From Bacteroidia bacterium (GTDB taxonomy: Bacteria > Bacteroidota > Bacteroidia > Cytophagales > Flammeovirgaceae): a stretch of DNA of 56,588 bases. Numbering within the stretch: the first letter of the stretch is position 1; each line of letters opens with the position of its first letter. This document shows positions 34,983-44,601 of the stretch, piece after piece. A program made the position numbers and the translations under genes. The stretch is from positions 1 through 56,588 of the forward strand of contig JAUIAB010000020.1 of assembly GCA_030425505.1 (NCBI GenBank). The letters are read 5' to 3'. The notes beneath the pieces are model-generated. The model ran no database searches. It was not told the origin of the DNA and saw only the letters and a program-made list of their open reading frames with translations.

Positions 34983-36026
34983 ATGGAGAATACTGTTATT
35001 ATTTCAAATGAGCTTTTCAAAAATTTAATTGGTGCTGCCTCGCTAGCAGCTTCCGCTGATAATATGCAGCCATGGGAGTTTAAGAAACATAATCATTCTA
35101 TTGAAGTTTTTATGTCTAATTCAAGAAAACTTCCTACAGATGTCAGTGATATGTTTTCATGGGTAAGCATAGGTGCTGCAATTCAAAATATAATTGAGAA
35201 AGCTTCATTAGAAGGTCTAGCTACTAATGTAAAGTATCAAGAGTCTAGCGCAACTATTACATTTTCTGATGGCATAGATAAGGATAGTTTGAGTCCATGG
35301 ATTGATAAACGAACAACTAACCGAAGTGACTACGATGATAAACCTCTGGATGAGAGTACTTTATCAGAGTTAAGCAGTAGTGTTCATGATATGCATGCAG
35401 GAGTTCATTGGGTTGCAGGGAAAGAGAACTTAAAAGCTATTACTGAAATGGACGCCAGTTTATCATTTATACGCTTAGACCATGAACCTTTCCACAAAGA
35501 GCTATTTGATATTATAAGGCTTTCAGAGGAAGAGCTTGAAGAAAAAAGATTTGGTTTAAGTCCGAAAGTCTTAGGTATGCCTCCTGAGGCTGCACCTCTT
35601 TTGCAGCTGCTTAAGAGTAGAGCTTTCGACGAGAATATTAATCCTTTGGCAATGGCTAATGGTTTGGCTTCAAAACTGCAGGAAGCAGGAGCAATATGTA
35701 TTATATCCTCAAAAAACTCAAACCCTGCTGGGTATATGGAAGCTGGTAGAGCTATGGAAAAACTATGGCTTTTTGCTACTTCAAAAGGGCTCTCCTTACA
35801 CCCTTATGGAGCTTTACCACAGTACTTGACAAAGTTTGAGAAAGAACCTCATACATTTCCAGAAAAATATCACGAAATTTTACGTGAACAAAAAAGCAAG
35901 TTTTATACTCTTTTTTCTGAATTAAAAGAGGAGTATCCAGCTATACTTCTTCGAGTTGGAAAACCTAAAGATCAAACACCGAAAAATGATATTAGAATAG
36001 GCTTGAAAAAAATAATTCGAGAGTAG
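34983..36026 (+). CDS. Nitroreductase-family (Acg-like) flavoprotein
   Basis: 347 residues resembling the long, degenerate nitroreductases (Acg/Rv2032 group). FMN-site sequences AASADNMQPWEFK near the N terminus, a middle IDKRTTNRSDYDDKPL, and AGRAMEKLWLFATSKGLSLHPYGAL near the C terminus fit this group. Cytoplasmic redox enzyme or FMN-storage protein; substrate unknown. Alone between two ~200-bp gaps, so it is monocistronic or near the SDR gene only by chance. Confidence 0.8.
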   Translation: MENTVIISNELFKNLIGAASLAASADNMQPWEFKKHNHSIEVFMSNSRKLPTDVSDMFSWVSIGAAIQNIIEKASLEGLATNVKYQESSATITFSDGIDKDSLSPWIDKRTTNRSDYDDKPLDESTLSELSSSVHDMHAGVHWVAGKENLKAITEMDASLSFIRLDHEPFHKELFDIIRLSEEELEEKRFGLSPKVLGMPPEAAPLLQLLKSRAFDENINPLAMANGLASKLQEAGAICIISSKNSNPAGYMEAGRAMEKLWLFATSKGLSLHPYGALPQYLTKFEKEPHTFPEKYHEILREQKSKFYTLFSELKEEYPAILLRVGKPKDQTPKNDIRIGLKKIIRE

Positions 36027-36232
36027 TTATTGACAGTAATCCCATTCAATATTTAATTTATAAAGCTTTTTTATTAGACTCGCAAAAAGCTATAGGCGTA
36101 CAGTTTATAAGACAAGTTAATGCTAATAATGAAATCATTTGATAGGTTTCTTATGGTTCGATATAATAGGTCGAGCTTTTAAAAAATCCCCTATATTCAC
36201 AATTCATAAACTACGATACCTAAAAACTCATT

Positions 36233-37294
36233 ATGGCACAAATTGATAAAACAAAACCTGTTTTAGTTACTGGAGCTACAGGATATGTAGCAGGTTGGTT
36301 AGTTAAAAAACTTTTGGAAGAGGGCTTAACAGTACACGCTGCAGTAAGAGACCCTGAAAATAAAACTAAAACTGCTCATCTTGATAAAATTGCAGCACAA
36401 ACTAGTGGCTCAATTCAATACTTTAAATCTGACTTATTAGCAGAAGGATCTTATACCGAAGCAATGAAAGACTGTGAGCTTGTTTTTCATACCGCTTCAC
36501 CATTTGTAACAGATGTAAAAGATCCACAAAAAGATCTAATCGATCCCGCTGTAAAAGGCACGCAAAATGTTTTGGAAACAGCTAATAAAACCTCCTCTGT
36601 GAGAAGAGTAGTTGTTACAAGTAGCTGTGCAGCTATTTATACGGATGCAATTGATTGCCAAAAAGCTCCTGGAGGAATATTAACAGAAGAGGTTTGGAAT
36701 ACTACAGCATCTCTTAAGCATCAACCTTATTCTTACTCAAAGACTTTGGCTGAAAAAAAGGCTTGGCAAATTTTTGAAGATCAATCTCAATGGGATTTGG
36801 TTACTATAAACCCCAGCCTTGTGATGGGTCCTCCCTTGAACTTAAAAGCAACAACTTCTGAGAGTTTTAGTATTTTGAAGCAATTAGGAGACGGAACTAT
36901 GAAAATGGGTGCACCCAAAATAGGTCTAGGGCTTGTTGATGTAAGAGATGTAGCAGAAGCCCATTTCAAAGCAGGGTTTACCCCTACTGCAAAAGGTCGC
37001 TATATTACTTCAGGGCATGACACTGACTTTGTAGAAATGGGTAAAGTATTGTTGCCTAAGTTTGGCAACAAATTTCCACTCCCCAAAAAAGCATTGCCTA
37101 AGTGGTTATTGATGATTATTGGACCAATTACAAATAAACTTTTTACAAGAAAGTTCGTTCGTAATAACGTTAATATTCCTTGGAAAGCAGATCACTCTAA
37201 AATTAAAAAAGAATTGGGGGTTACCTTTAGACCTATGAAAGAAACTATGGAAGAATCTTTTCAATGCTTAGTTGACGAAAAGGTTCTAGGATAG
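36233..37294 (+). CDS. Extended SDR, dihydroflavonol-4-reductase-like NAD(P)-dependent oxidoreductase
   Basis: 353-residue Rossmann-fold enzyme. Cofactor motif VTGATGYVAGWLVKKL, substrate-pocket VVTSSCAAIY, catalytic YSYSKTLAEKKAW (Tyr-x3-Lys) and NPSLVMGPPL. This is the DFR/cinnamoyl-CoA-reductase-like subgroup, which in bacteria reduces varied carbonyls. The following small membrane protein begins 21 bp after its stop. Natural substrate unknown. Confidence 0.88.
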   Translation: MAQIDKTKPVLVTGATGYVAGWLVKKLLEEGLTVHAAVRDPENKTKTAHLDKIAAQTSGSIQYFKSDLLAEGSYTEAMKDCELVFHTASPFVTDVKDPQKDLIDPAVKGTQNVLETANKTSSVRRVVVTSSCAAIYTDAIDCQKAPGGILTEEVWNTTASLKHQPYSYSKTLAEKKAWQIFEDQSQWDLVTINPSLVMGPPLNLKATTSESFSILKQLGDGTMKMGAPKIGLGLVDVRDVAEAHFKAGFTPTAKGRYITSGHDTDFVEMGKVLLPKFGNKFPLPKKALPKWLLMIIGPITNKLFTRKFVRNNVNIPWKADHSKIKKELGVTFRPMKETMEESFQCLVDEKVLG

Positions 37295-37315
37295 AAATTT
37301 TTTAAAATTATTTGT

Positions 37316-37846
37316 ATGAATAGTAAAGAACTGACATCTAAAGAATACTTTAAAAGTTTAACTGTGATCCATGCTGCACTTTTATTTGGGCAGATACTTT
37401 TTGGTGGAGTAGCTTTTGGTCTAAACACATCGGGTCAGCTACAACTTGGTGAAGAGCTTAAAGACTTAACCTCTATTTTTAATATCTTAATCCCTTTTCT
37501 GGTAATTGGTGGAGTTTTTGGAAGTACACTGCTTTCAAAAAATAGGCTAAAAACAATAAGAGAAAAAAAAGACTTAAAGGAAAAGCTTGGGGACTACCGT
37601 ACTTTGCAAGTACTGAAATTAGCACTGTTAGAAGTTCCCTCTTTCTTTGCTCTGGTATGTTATTTAGTGACAGGAAACTTCATGTTTCTTGCTTTTTCAG
37701 CTATTATTATTGTTGTGTTTTTTATCAACAGACCTTCTAAAGCTAGAGCTATTTATGAGCTAGAACTAAACTCAGAAGAGAAAGCACTAATTGATGAAGA
37801 TGATGCTGTAATAGCGAAAGTGAAAAATAGAAACCAGTCCTACTAG
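37316..37846 (+). CDS. Four-helix membrane protein, unknown
   Basis: 176 residues with about four membrane helices in two pairs (LTVIHAALLFGQILFGGVAF, IFNILIPFLVIGGVFGSTLL, LALLEVPSFFALVCYLV, FMFLAFSAIIIVVFFIN) separated by a charged loop, and an acidic C terminus. I know this pattern from many Bacteroidota genomes but no function. It follows the SDR gene by 21 bp. Its stop overlaps the converging copper-ATPase gene by four bases. Confidence 0.7.
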   Translation: MNSKELTSKEYFKSLTVIHAALLFGQILFGGVAFGLNTSGQLQLGEELKDLTSIFNILIPFLVIGGVFGSTLLSKNRLKTIREKKDLKEKLGDYRTLQVLKLALLEVPSFFALVCYLVTGNFMFLAFSAIIIVVFFINRPSKARAIYELELNSEEKALIDEDDAVIAKVKNRNQSY

Positions 37847-40251
37847 CCACCATAGTTTATTTTATTAAAAGCTCTTCTACTGAACAAATTTGTAGCGCCC
37901 ACAGTAAATACAACAACAGTAACAGAGCTTATCGGCATTAAAATAGCGCAAAAAACAGGAGTGAGTAAGCCTTGAACGGCAAAAAACAAACCAATAAGAT
38001 TATATAAAAAGGAAATAGCAAAACTTACTTTTACAACACCAACGGACTTCTTGGCATAACTTATGAAGCTAGGGATAAGTGAAAAAGAACTATCCCTTAA
38101 AGCACCTGAACATGCGGGAAAATATCCATACTCATCGTTTACAATAGAAACCCCTAAGTCACTTTGCTTCAATCCTCCAGCATCGTTCAAACCATCTCCA
38201 AACATCATTACTTTCTTACCTTGCTTTTGCAGGGTTTTGATATAGTTTAACTTATCTATAGGCTTTTGATAAAAATTAAGAGCTGCTTTGTCTGAAAAAG
38301 CTTCCTGGAGTCTTTCTTTTTCAGCATCGTTATCTCCAGACAAAACATGAAGTTCATGGTCTTGGCTTATCAGGCTGTTGATAGTACTTTTCAAACCTTT
38401 GCGGAGTGCAAACTCAAACTCAAATCTACCTTTATAGTATTCATCTATTTTCAAGTAAGCAACAGAGCGAATAGATCTTTCAACCGCAACTTCACCAATA
38501 AGCTGTAGGCTTCCAAGCTTAATGGCATAACCTTCTACGCTTCCACTCAACCCTTTGCCAACCTCTTCTTTGAAAGAGTTTACTTTCTTTTCTTCATTAC
38601 TAATTTTTATTTCTTTTCTTAGAAACTTGTAAATCGATTTGCTCAAAGGATGTGTTGAGCTTTTGGTTAAACTTACTAAAGCCTCTTTCTCACCTATAGT
38701 CAAATCATCGCCTATATAGCTAATATGGTTTTCGTTTAGATCAGTTATTGTTCCTGTTTTATCGAAAACAATGGTATCTATCGTAGATAAGCGCTCCATT
38801 AGATCTGCTTTCTTTAAAAAAAAGCCCTTTCTACCTAAACAACGCATAGAGTTTCCAAACGTAAACGGAACACTCAAAGCAAGCGCACAAGGGCAAGCTA
38901 TAATAAGTACAGATGTTACAGTATAAAAAACCAGGTTTTTATCAAAAAAAGCCCAATAAAAACCTGTAAATAAGGCAATTAAAACTATTATAATAGAAAA
39001 ATACTTACTAATTCTATCTGCTATATTCTTAAGAAAAAAATCACCCTTTGATTGGAAAGCTTCTTGTTCCCAAAGAGATACTAGGTCTGAGTTTTCAACC
39101 TCATTAGTTACTTCTAAAAGAATACTATCTCCTACTTGTCTTCCTCCAGCATAGATTATATCACCCTTCTTCTTTAATACTGGCATAGACTCTCCAGTAA
39201 CAAAACTGTAATCGATGTTTGCAGACCCACTTTTTAAAACTGAATCAACAGGAATTAATTCTTGATTTCTAACCCTTAATGTATCTCCTTTAGTAAGGTC
39301 TTTTACTAGGGTATTACTTTCAACCTCTCTTTCAACTCTTGTGATTGTTAATGGAAAATAAGATTTATAATCTCTGTCAAAGGATAAGTTTCCATAAATT
39401 TTACTCTGATACCACTTTCCAATAAGTAAAAAGAAGACTAAACCTGTCAACGAATCGAAATATCCATCTTCCGATAAAAAGCTTATTTCGTAAACACTTC
39501 TTATAAATAATACAACTATCCCTATTGCAATAGGGACATCAATATTTATTGACTTTATGGATAGAGCTTTCCATGCAGAAGTAAAATAATCTATGGAACA
39601 GTAAACTAAAACGGGGAGAGATAATAAAACTTTAAAAAGAACAAAAAAGCGACTAAAAGAAAGATCAATATTACCTAAAGTATCAAAGTATTCTGGCAAA
39701 CTGATAAGCATAATATTCCCAAAGCAAAACCCAGATATGGCAATTTTATACAACAGGCTTTTATCGGATTTTGCTCCCTTCTTTTTATCTATTCTGGTTA
39801 TCTCAGGGGTGTATCCGATCTTTGCAAGAGTAATAGCTACCTCTTTTAAAGATATTTTTTGCTGATCAAATGTGATCGTACATCTCTTTGCTGAAAAATC
39901 TACCCGAGAGTTTATAAACCCTGACTTTAACTTGTCCAGATTTTCTAGTAGCCATATACAGGAGCTACAATGTATTGCTGGAAGAAAAAAAGTAACCCTG
40001 CCAATATTATTTTCATTAAACGTAAGGAAGTCTTCTTTTACTTTTTCATTGTCAAAAGCATCGAACCTATGAGAAGAAATCTTTTTTACCTTACTTTTAG
40101 ACCTTTCAAGGTTATCATAATATCCTTCAAGACCACTTTCATTCAGTATCTCATATACTAGCTGACATCCTTCGCAGCAGAAGTTCTTACCACCCGACTT
40201 AATAGCTAAGTTTTCACAGTCCTCACTACAGTGAAAGCAACTTATACTCAT
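37843..40251 (-). CDS. ccoI: Copper-type P1B ATPase, CcoI/FixI-like
   Basis: 802-residue inner-membrane metal pump. An N-terminal Cys-rich module (ISCFHCSEDCENLA...NFCCEGCQLVYE) and an HMA domain with PAIHCSSCIWLLENL precede eight membrane helices. Transport site ACPCALALSVPF lies near residue 450, phosphorylation site FDKTGTITD near 495 and hinge MFGDGLNDAGGL near 684. This architecture is that of CcoI, which supplies copper to cbb3 oxidase. In Bacteroidota ccoI normally leads a ccoNOP cluster, but here it is isolated. It is the only cation P-type ATPase in the window. Confidence 0.88.
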   Translation of the reverse strand: MSISCFHCSEDCENLAIKSGGKNFCCEGCQLVYEILNESGLEGYYDNLERSKSKVKKISSHRFDAFDNEKVKEDFLTFNENNIGRVTFFLPAIHCSSCIWLLENLDKLKSGFINSRVDFSAKRCTITFDQQKISLKEVAITLAKIGYTPEITRIDKKKGAKSDKSLLYKIAISGFCFGNIMLISLPEYFDTLGNIDLSFSRFFVLFKVLLSLPVLVYCSIDYFTSAWKALSIKSINIDVPIAIGIVVLFIRSVYEISFLSEDGYFDSLTGLVFFLLIGKWYQSKIYGNLSFDRDYKSYFPLTITRVEREVESNTLVKDLTKGDTLRVRNQELIPVDSVLKSGSANIDYSFVTGESMPVLKKKGDIIYAGGRQVGDSILLEVTNEVENSDLVSLWEQEAFQSKGDFFLKNIADRISKYFSIIIVLIALFTGFYWAFFDKNLVFYTVTSVLIIACPCALALSVPFTFGNSMRCLGRKGFFLKKADLMERLSTIDTIVFDKTGTITDLNENHISYIGDDLTIGEKEALVSLTKSSTHPLSKSIYKFLRKEIKISNEEKKVNSFKEEVGKGLSGSVEGYAIKLGSLQLIGEVAVERSIRSVAYLKIDEYYKGRFEFEFALRKGLKSTINSLISQDHELHVLSGDNDAEKERLQEAFSDKAALNFYQKPIDKLNYIKTLQKQGKKVMMFGDGLNDAGGLKQSDLGVSIVNDEYGYFPACSGALRDSSFSLIPSFISYAKKSVGVVKVSFAISFLYNLIGLFFAVQGLLTPVFCAILMPISSVTVVVFTVGATNLFSRRAFNKINYGG

Positions 40252-40405
40252 CTTTATATATAACCTACAAAGATACTTGGAAAGAAAAAAACACTATAAA
40301 TACCTGAAAATGAACACAAAAAGCATAACTCTATTAACAAAATATATGCTTCATACTTTGTATATTCATATACTTGTAAAAGTAGAAAAAAAGGAATGAA
40401 AGCAA

Positions 40406-41146
40406 ATGGATAAATCTCTACAAAACCCTAAATGCTCTATTTGCAATACGGATCTGATTGGTTCATTTTGCTATAACTGCGGACAAAAAGCCACTTTCAA
40501 AAAAGTTACAGTAAAAGATGCGCTCAAGGCACTACTTTCTGGTATTTTTTCTATAGAAAGGGGGATTCTTGGCACTTTGAAAAGTTTAACTGTTAAGCCA
40601 AAGTTTATAATAGAAAATTACCTAGCTGGAAATAGGCTTTATTATTTCAGTCCGGGTCAAATGATCTTCTATGCGATTTTCATTATAGGCTTACATTTAG
40701 CTTTTGTAAGTAATAGAATTTTAGGGTTTAATGTATCTCTCCAAGGTCTTAGTGGAGGGATAAAAACTATTTTAACTCCTCAATTTTTATTTATAATTCT
40801 AATACTTCCTCTTTACACTCTAACAACTTATTTAAGCTATATTAAAATTAAAAAATCACTCATTGAACATTTTGCAGCAAATGTTTATCTGTTTTCTTAT
40901 AGCATAATAGTTTGTACTGTAATCGGTGACCTGGCTTATTTGGTAATAGGGCTTTCTCTTAACTATACTACCCCTCTTTTTCTCGCATTTCTATTTATTT
41001 GGAGTAGTAGAGTTTATACAAAAAGCAGAAAGTGGAATATCTTTTTACTCTCAACTTTTACTCAAATAGTTATGTTTATAGCCATTATAGGTTTATTAGT
41101 TTTGGTTGCCTATCTAATAGACCCGGAAACAATAAAAGTAAAATAG
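40406..41146 (+). CDS. DUF3667 membrane protein
   Basis: 246 residues. An N-terminal zinc-finger-like pair CSICNTDLIGSFCYNCGQ is followed by the DUF3667 amphipathic region (VKDALKALLSGIFSIERGIL...TVKPKFIIENYLAGNR) and about four to five membrane helices. Common in Bacteroidota; role unknown. It is divergent from the ccoI-like gene, with about 150 bp between starts. Confidence 0.82.
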   Translation: MDKSLQNPKCSICNTDLIGSFCYNCGQKATFKKVTVKDALKALLSGIFSIERGILGTLKSLTVKPKFIIENYLAGNRLYYFSPGQMIFYAIFIIGLHLAFVSNRILGFNVSLQGLSGGIKTILTPQFLFIILILPLYTLTTYLSYIKIKKSLIEHFAANVYLFSYSIIVCTVIGDLAYLVIGLSLNYTTPLFLAFLFIWSSRVYTKSRKWNIFLLSTFTQIVMFIAIIGLLVLVAYLIDPETIKVK

Positions 41147-41213
41147 CTACTTGTGGAAAAGTGAACTTATTATGTGGTTTATTGATTAGATAAAGTCTTA
41201 AGATACCCATGCA

Positions 41214-41771
41214 ATGTGTCGATATGCAACACCATATAAGCAGCATTATACTTGTTTTTCGTGTAGGAAAACGTTTAAACGAAGACTTCTGGTAGATATT
41301 GATAGAGATATGGCATATGGTAAAACGAAAGATACCATTCCAGCCAAATGCCCTGAATGTGGCAATCTTATGGCTAATATGGGCTTAGATTTTGAGTCAC
41401 CAAAGAAAAAAGACGAGAAGGCGTGGAGTCATATGAAAAACTTATACACGTCAGGGGTAACATATCATTCTTGTGGATGTACCGGACCAGGCTATATCCC
41501 GAAAGACAAAGAAGCTCTAATACAGTTTTTAATTAACAAACAGAACGATTTCATCAAACAGAAAAAGTTTTGGCTTTCAAAAGCTTCTCCTGAAAGCAAA
41601 AGTGAACAGTTAAAAGACTATAATAAAAACTTTAACTTCTATTATCGTATACCCAGAGTTCTAAGAAAAGGGAAAAAGAAAAGATTGGTAGAAAAAGAGG
41701 AGGCTATAAAATACTGGGAAGAAAAAATCGTAGATATTGGGTTAAAAATTGAAAGGCTTAAGAGTTATTAG
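41214..41771 (+). CDS. Zinc-ribbon protein, unknown
   Basis: 185 residues with several Cys pairs: CFSCRKTFKRRL, CPECGNLMANMGLDFE and SCGCTGPGYIP, suggesting one or two zinc ribbons, followed by a Lys-rich helical half. Known only as a conserved hypothetical in Bacteroidota. The C terminus reads IERLKSY; its last 17 coding bases are part of a direct repeat whose second copy lies just before aroK (44583-44599). It converges on the TonB receptor gene. Confidence 0.7.
   Translation: MCRYATPYKQHYTCFSCRKTFKRRLLVDIDRDMAYGKTKDTIPAKCPECGNLMANMGLDFESPKKKDEKAWSHMKNLYTSGVTYHSCGCTGPGYIPKDKEALIQFLINKQNDFIKQKKFWLSKASPESKSEQLKDYNKNFNFYYRIPRVLRKGKKKRLVEKEEAIKYWEEKIVDIGLKIERLKSY
41751..41767 (+). repeat. 17-bp direct repeat, left copy (flanks TonB receptor)
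   Basis: GAAAGGCTTAAGAGTTA at the end of the zinc-ribbon gene is repeated exactly at 44583-44599, directly upstream of aroK. The 2.8 kb between the copies holds only the inverted TonB receptor gene and its terminator. Confidence 0.75.
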
Positions 41772-41814
41772 AAATCAAATTCTCTGTTCAGTTTTTAAAT
41801 ATTTTCAGTATAGA

Positions 41815-41850
41815 AAAACCTCTCCACAATTTCTTTCATGAAGAGGTTTT
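41815..41850. terminator. Bidirectional terminator between zinc-ribbon and TonB receptor genes
   Basis: AAAACCTCT 41815-41823 pairs with AGAGGTTTT 41842-41850. The stem ends in A/T runs on both sides, so it can stop transcripts of the two convergent genes. Confidence 0.65.
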
Positions 41851-41872
41851 AAGTAGTTAGAGATAAAAGTTT

Positions 41873-44518
41873 TTAAAACCTTATATTCAACTTACCTTGA
41901 ATCATAGTTCCATTGAAACCAAACTGATTAACTTCCCAAGGGTACTTGAACCTGCCTCCAAGATTAGTCAATGCATCTCCTTTAGTATCAATTTCATCAG
42001 GGTAAATATCAAGTAAGTTATTTACGTACAGGCCTAAACCTATGGTATCACTAAACCTGTAATGAAGGTTAAGATCTGTAATTATTTTAGCAGAAAAAGT
42101 TTGGTCTCCATCAATAACTGTTCCTGCATTAAACCCATTTTCTGGAGCTCTAATTACCTGAGCTGGATGCCTCCAAGTAACCTCTCCAAACCTAGTGTTA
42201 TTAATTACCGCTTTAAACTTTCCAATTTCATAAGCAAGCCCAAGTATAATCTTGCTGTTTGGTCTAGCTGTTTCTAGTCTTGACTGCTCCAACCTATCAA
42301 AAATCTCAATACCTGTAGCACGAATTGGTGCAGGAGTATCAACAGCACCATCTATTTCCGTTTTATTAAAGTTAGCAGCTAGAGATACAGATAAACTTCC
42401 TGTTCCAAGGTCAGCATCATAACTACCAACAAAATCAACACCAGATGTTTTGGTATTTACTGCATTAGCAAAGAACTTCAAACTTGTAACACTATACCTA
42501 TCTAAAACTCGCCCAACTGGAGTGTCCACATCATCAGTAGCGATACTACTGGAGTAAACAACCCTATCATCAACAACTATGTTGTAGTAGTCTAATGAAA
42601 AATAGAGGCTAGAAGTTGGTTTTACAGCTACACCAGCAGTGAAGTTAAAAGAGTTTTCTTCTTTAAGAGAAGGTACTTCAAGAGCTCTAATAGCAGGGTT
42701 TTCATTATTGAAAGTACCTTGGTTAGAAACACTATTACCTGAAACTAAAGTTTGAATAATACTTAAGTATCTTTGATGTAGAGAGGGAGCTCTAAACCCC
42801 GTAGAAGCAGATGCTCTAAGTGAAAGCTTATCTTCCAAGAACTTATATCTGGCATTTGCTTTCCAGGTAAAGTTATTTCCAAAGTCACTATAGTTTTCAA
42901 ATCGAGCAGCAGCACCTAAGAGAAAATCGTCTGTAATATCAAAAACTATATCTGTATAAGCTCCGATATTATATCTAAAAGCATTCACTTCATTTCTAGG
43001 CTGAATTCCAGGGAAAGATTGTGTGCCGCCACCTATATAAGATGCTTCTTCTCCAGAGTTAGCTATAAAATTTTCATTCCTGAACTCTGTACCAAAAGAC
43101 CATGTCAGTTTATCAAAAAAAGTCTTAGCAATATCTATGTTAGTCACTACATGTTTAAACTCATAACCTCCTGGTCTAAAACTGGTAGGGCTTTCTGCTC
43201 CCATATCTGGGTTAATAGAGTTGTTGACAGTATAGTCTACTTTATTTCCTCCAAGGCTGGCACTTACATCGTATTTCCAATTATTCTTTTCTCCTCTAAC
43301 ACCAAAGGCAAGTGTATTATCTAAAATATCTGTCTCAAAAGTGGGCTGAAAGCCTTCATAGTTACTTCCTTCAGAATGAATTAGGTTAAAAGGATCAGGC
43401 ACCCAATATGGAGTTCTGTATAAAGCATAACTTTTTCCTTTCCTTACGGTCAAACCCCCAAAGCCATAAAATTCAGCTTTTCCTTCTGCTATTGGCACAC
43501 TTCCATTAAAAAAAACATCTGCCATAGTCATATTAGGCAAACCTACCCGCATTCCAAGAGAAGGGTTATTTTGTATCCAAGCATTGTCAGAACCAACACC
43601 AAGCAGGTCATCTCTTCCAGGCTCTCCAGCTCTATTTGTTTCTTTCTGATCTAAAAAAGAAGTGCTTATATTCAAAAAGCCTCCTTTACCAACTTTAAAA
43701 CCTGTATTAATATCATAACCAATATTAAACCCATCTCCCTCCAAAGCTCCACCTGAAAACAAATTAATGTCTGTATAATCATAAGAATCTTTTAAAATGA
43801 CATTGATAACACCAGCAATTGCATCAGATCCGTACATTGCAGAGGCTCCGTCTCTTAACACTTCTATTCTCTTAATTGCAGCTGCAGGAATGCTTTTCAT
43901 ATCTACACCAACCTCTCCTTTACCAGGAGTATCATTAATAAATACTAACGAGCTTGGGTTTTTTCTTTTACCATTGATCAAGACTAGTGTTCTACTTGGT
44001 CCTAAACCTCTCAAGTCTGCTGGGTCAAAGTGGGCTGTTGCATCCGAAATAGTTTGCTGAGTAGAGTTAAAAGAAGGGACTTTATACATTAGCATTTTAT
44101 CCATCGTAATTCTACCTGATAGGGTTAATTCCTCAGCAGAGATATTATCTATTGGTACAGGACTGGTAATGGAAGTCCTAGGAACAAACCGTGAACCAAC
44201 CACTGTAACTTCTGAAAGCTCTGTCCAAGAGCTCAACATTATTTCTAAAAAATCTTCGTTTTCTACTTGTACTTCTTTTGTTTGATAGCCAACATAGCTA
44301 ATAGATAAGGTTGTAGGTAACTCATCTACTAAAAAATTAAAAGAGCCTTCTAAATCGGTACTAGTCCCTTTTTGAGTTCCTTTTACAACTATAGAAGCAT
44401 TTACCAAAGGTGAACTACCACTAGCATCTTTAACCTTCCCTTTGATACTAATATCTTGGGAGTTTGCCTGTTGAAAAAACAAAAAGCAAACAGTTAACAA
44501 CAAGTAAATCTTTTTCAT
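41873..44518 (-). CDS. TonB-dependent outer-membrane receptor
   Basis: 881 residues. Signal peptide MKKIYLLLTVCFLFFQQANS; a carboxypeptidase-regulatory-like domain (about 22-105: ISIKGKVKDASGSSPLVNAS, LSISYVGYQTKEVQV); plug domain (about 110-235: DLRGLGPSRTLVLINGKR, AIKRIEVLRDGASAMYGSDA, IAGVINVILK); then a 22-strand-type barrel ending in the C-terminal Phe (GKLNIRF). This is the single-gene receptor type without a SusD partner, so iron chelators, peptides or small sugars are more likely ligands than polysaccharide. It lies between 17-bp direct repeats and opposite in direction to both neighbours, which suggests later insertion. Confidence 0.93.
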   Translation of the reverse strand: MKKIYLLLTVCFLFFQQANSQDISIKGKVKDASGSSPLVNASIVVKGTQKGTSTDLEGSFNFLVDELPTTLSISYVGYQTKEVQVENEDFLEIMLSSWTELSEVTVVGSRFVPRTSITSPVPIDNISAEELTLSGRITMDKMLMYKVPSFNSTQQTISDATAHFDPADLRGLGPSRTLVLINGKRKNPSSLVFINDTPGKGEVGVDMKSIPAAAIKRIEVLRDGASAMYGSDAIAGVINVILKDSYDYTDINLFSGGALEGDGFNIGYDINTGFKVGKGGFLNISTSFLDQKETNRAGEPGRDDLLGVGSDNAWIQNNPSLGMRVGLPNMTMADVFFNGSVPIAEGKAEFYGFGGLTVRKGKSYALYRTPYWVPDPFNLIHSEGSNYEGFQPTFETDILDNTLAFGVRGEKNNWKYDVSASLGGNKVDYTVNNSINPDMGAESPTSFRPGGYEFKHVVTNIDIAKTFFDKLTWSFGTEFRNENFIANSGEEASYIGGGTQSFPGIQPRNEVNAFRYNIGAYTDIVFDITDDFLLGAAARFENYSDFGNNFTWKANARYKFLEDKLSLRASASTGFRAPSLHQRYLSIIQTLVSGNSVSNQGTFNNENPAIRALEVPSLKEENSFNFTAGVAVKPTSSLYFSLDYYNIVVDDRVVYSSSIATDDVDTPVGRVLDRYSVTSLKFFANAVNTKTSGVDFVGSYDADLGTGSLSVSLAANFNKTEIDGAVDTPAPIRATGIEIFDRLEQSRLETARPNSKIILGLAYEIGKFKAVINNTRFGEVTWRHPAQVIRAPENGFNAGTVIDGDQTFSAKIITDLNLHYRFSDTIGLGLYVNNLLDIYPDEIDTKGDALTNLGGRFKYPWEVNQFGFNGTMIQGKLNIRF

Positions 44519-44582
44519 ATATTCTATTTATTAAAAAATTAAAAGTTAAAGTTAAAGAAATTAATTTACACATAGTTATATA

Positions 44583-44599
44583 GAAAGGCTTAAGAGTTA
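44583..44599 (+). repeat. 17-bp direct repeat, right copy (flanks TonB receptor)
   Basis: Exact copy of 41751-41767. Read in the frame of the zinc-ribbon gene it continues to a TAA (AGT TAA), two bases before the aroK ATG at 44602, so this side looks like the original gene junction. Confidence 0.75.
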
Positions 44600-44601
44600 A
44601 A

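Noticed and set aside
36063-36092. Hairpin AGCTTTTT...AAAAAGCT after the nitroreductase gene
   Set aside because: Low-stability A/T stem without a following T tract; could be chance in this AT-rich gap.
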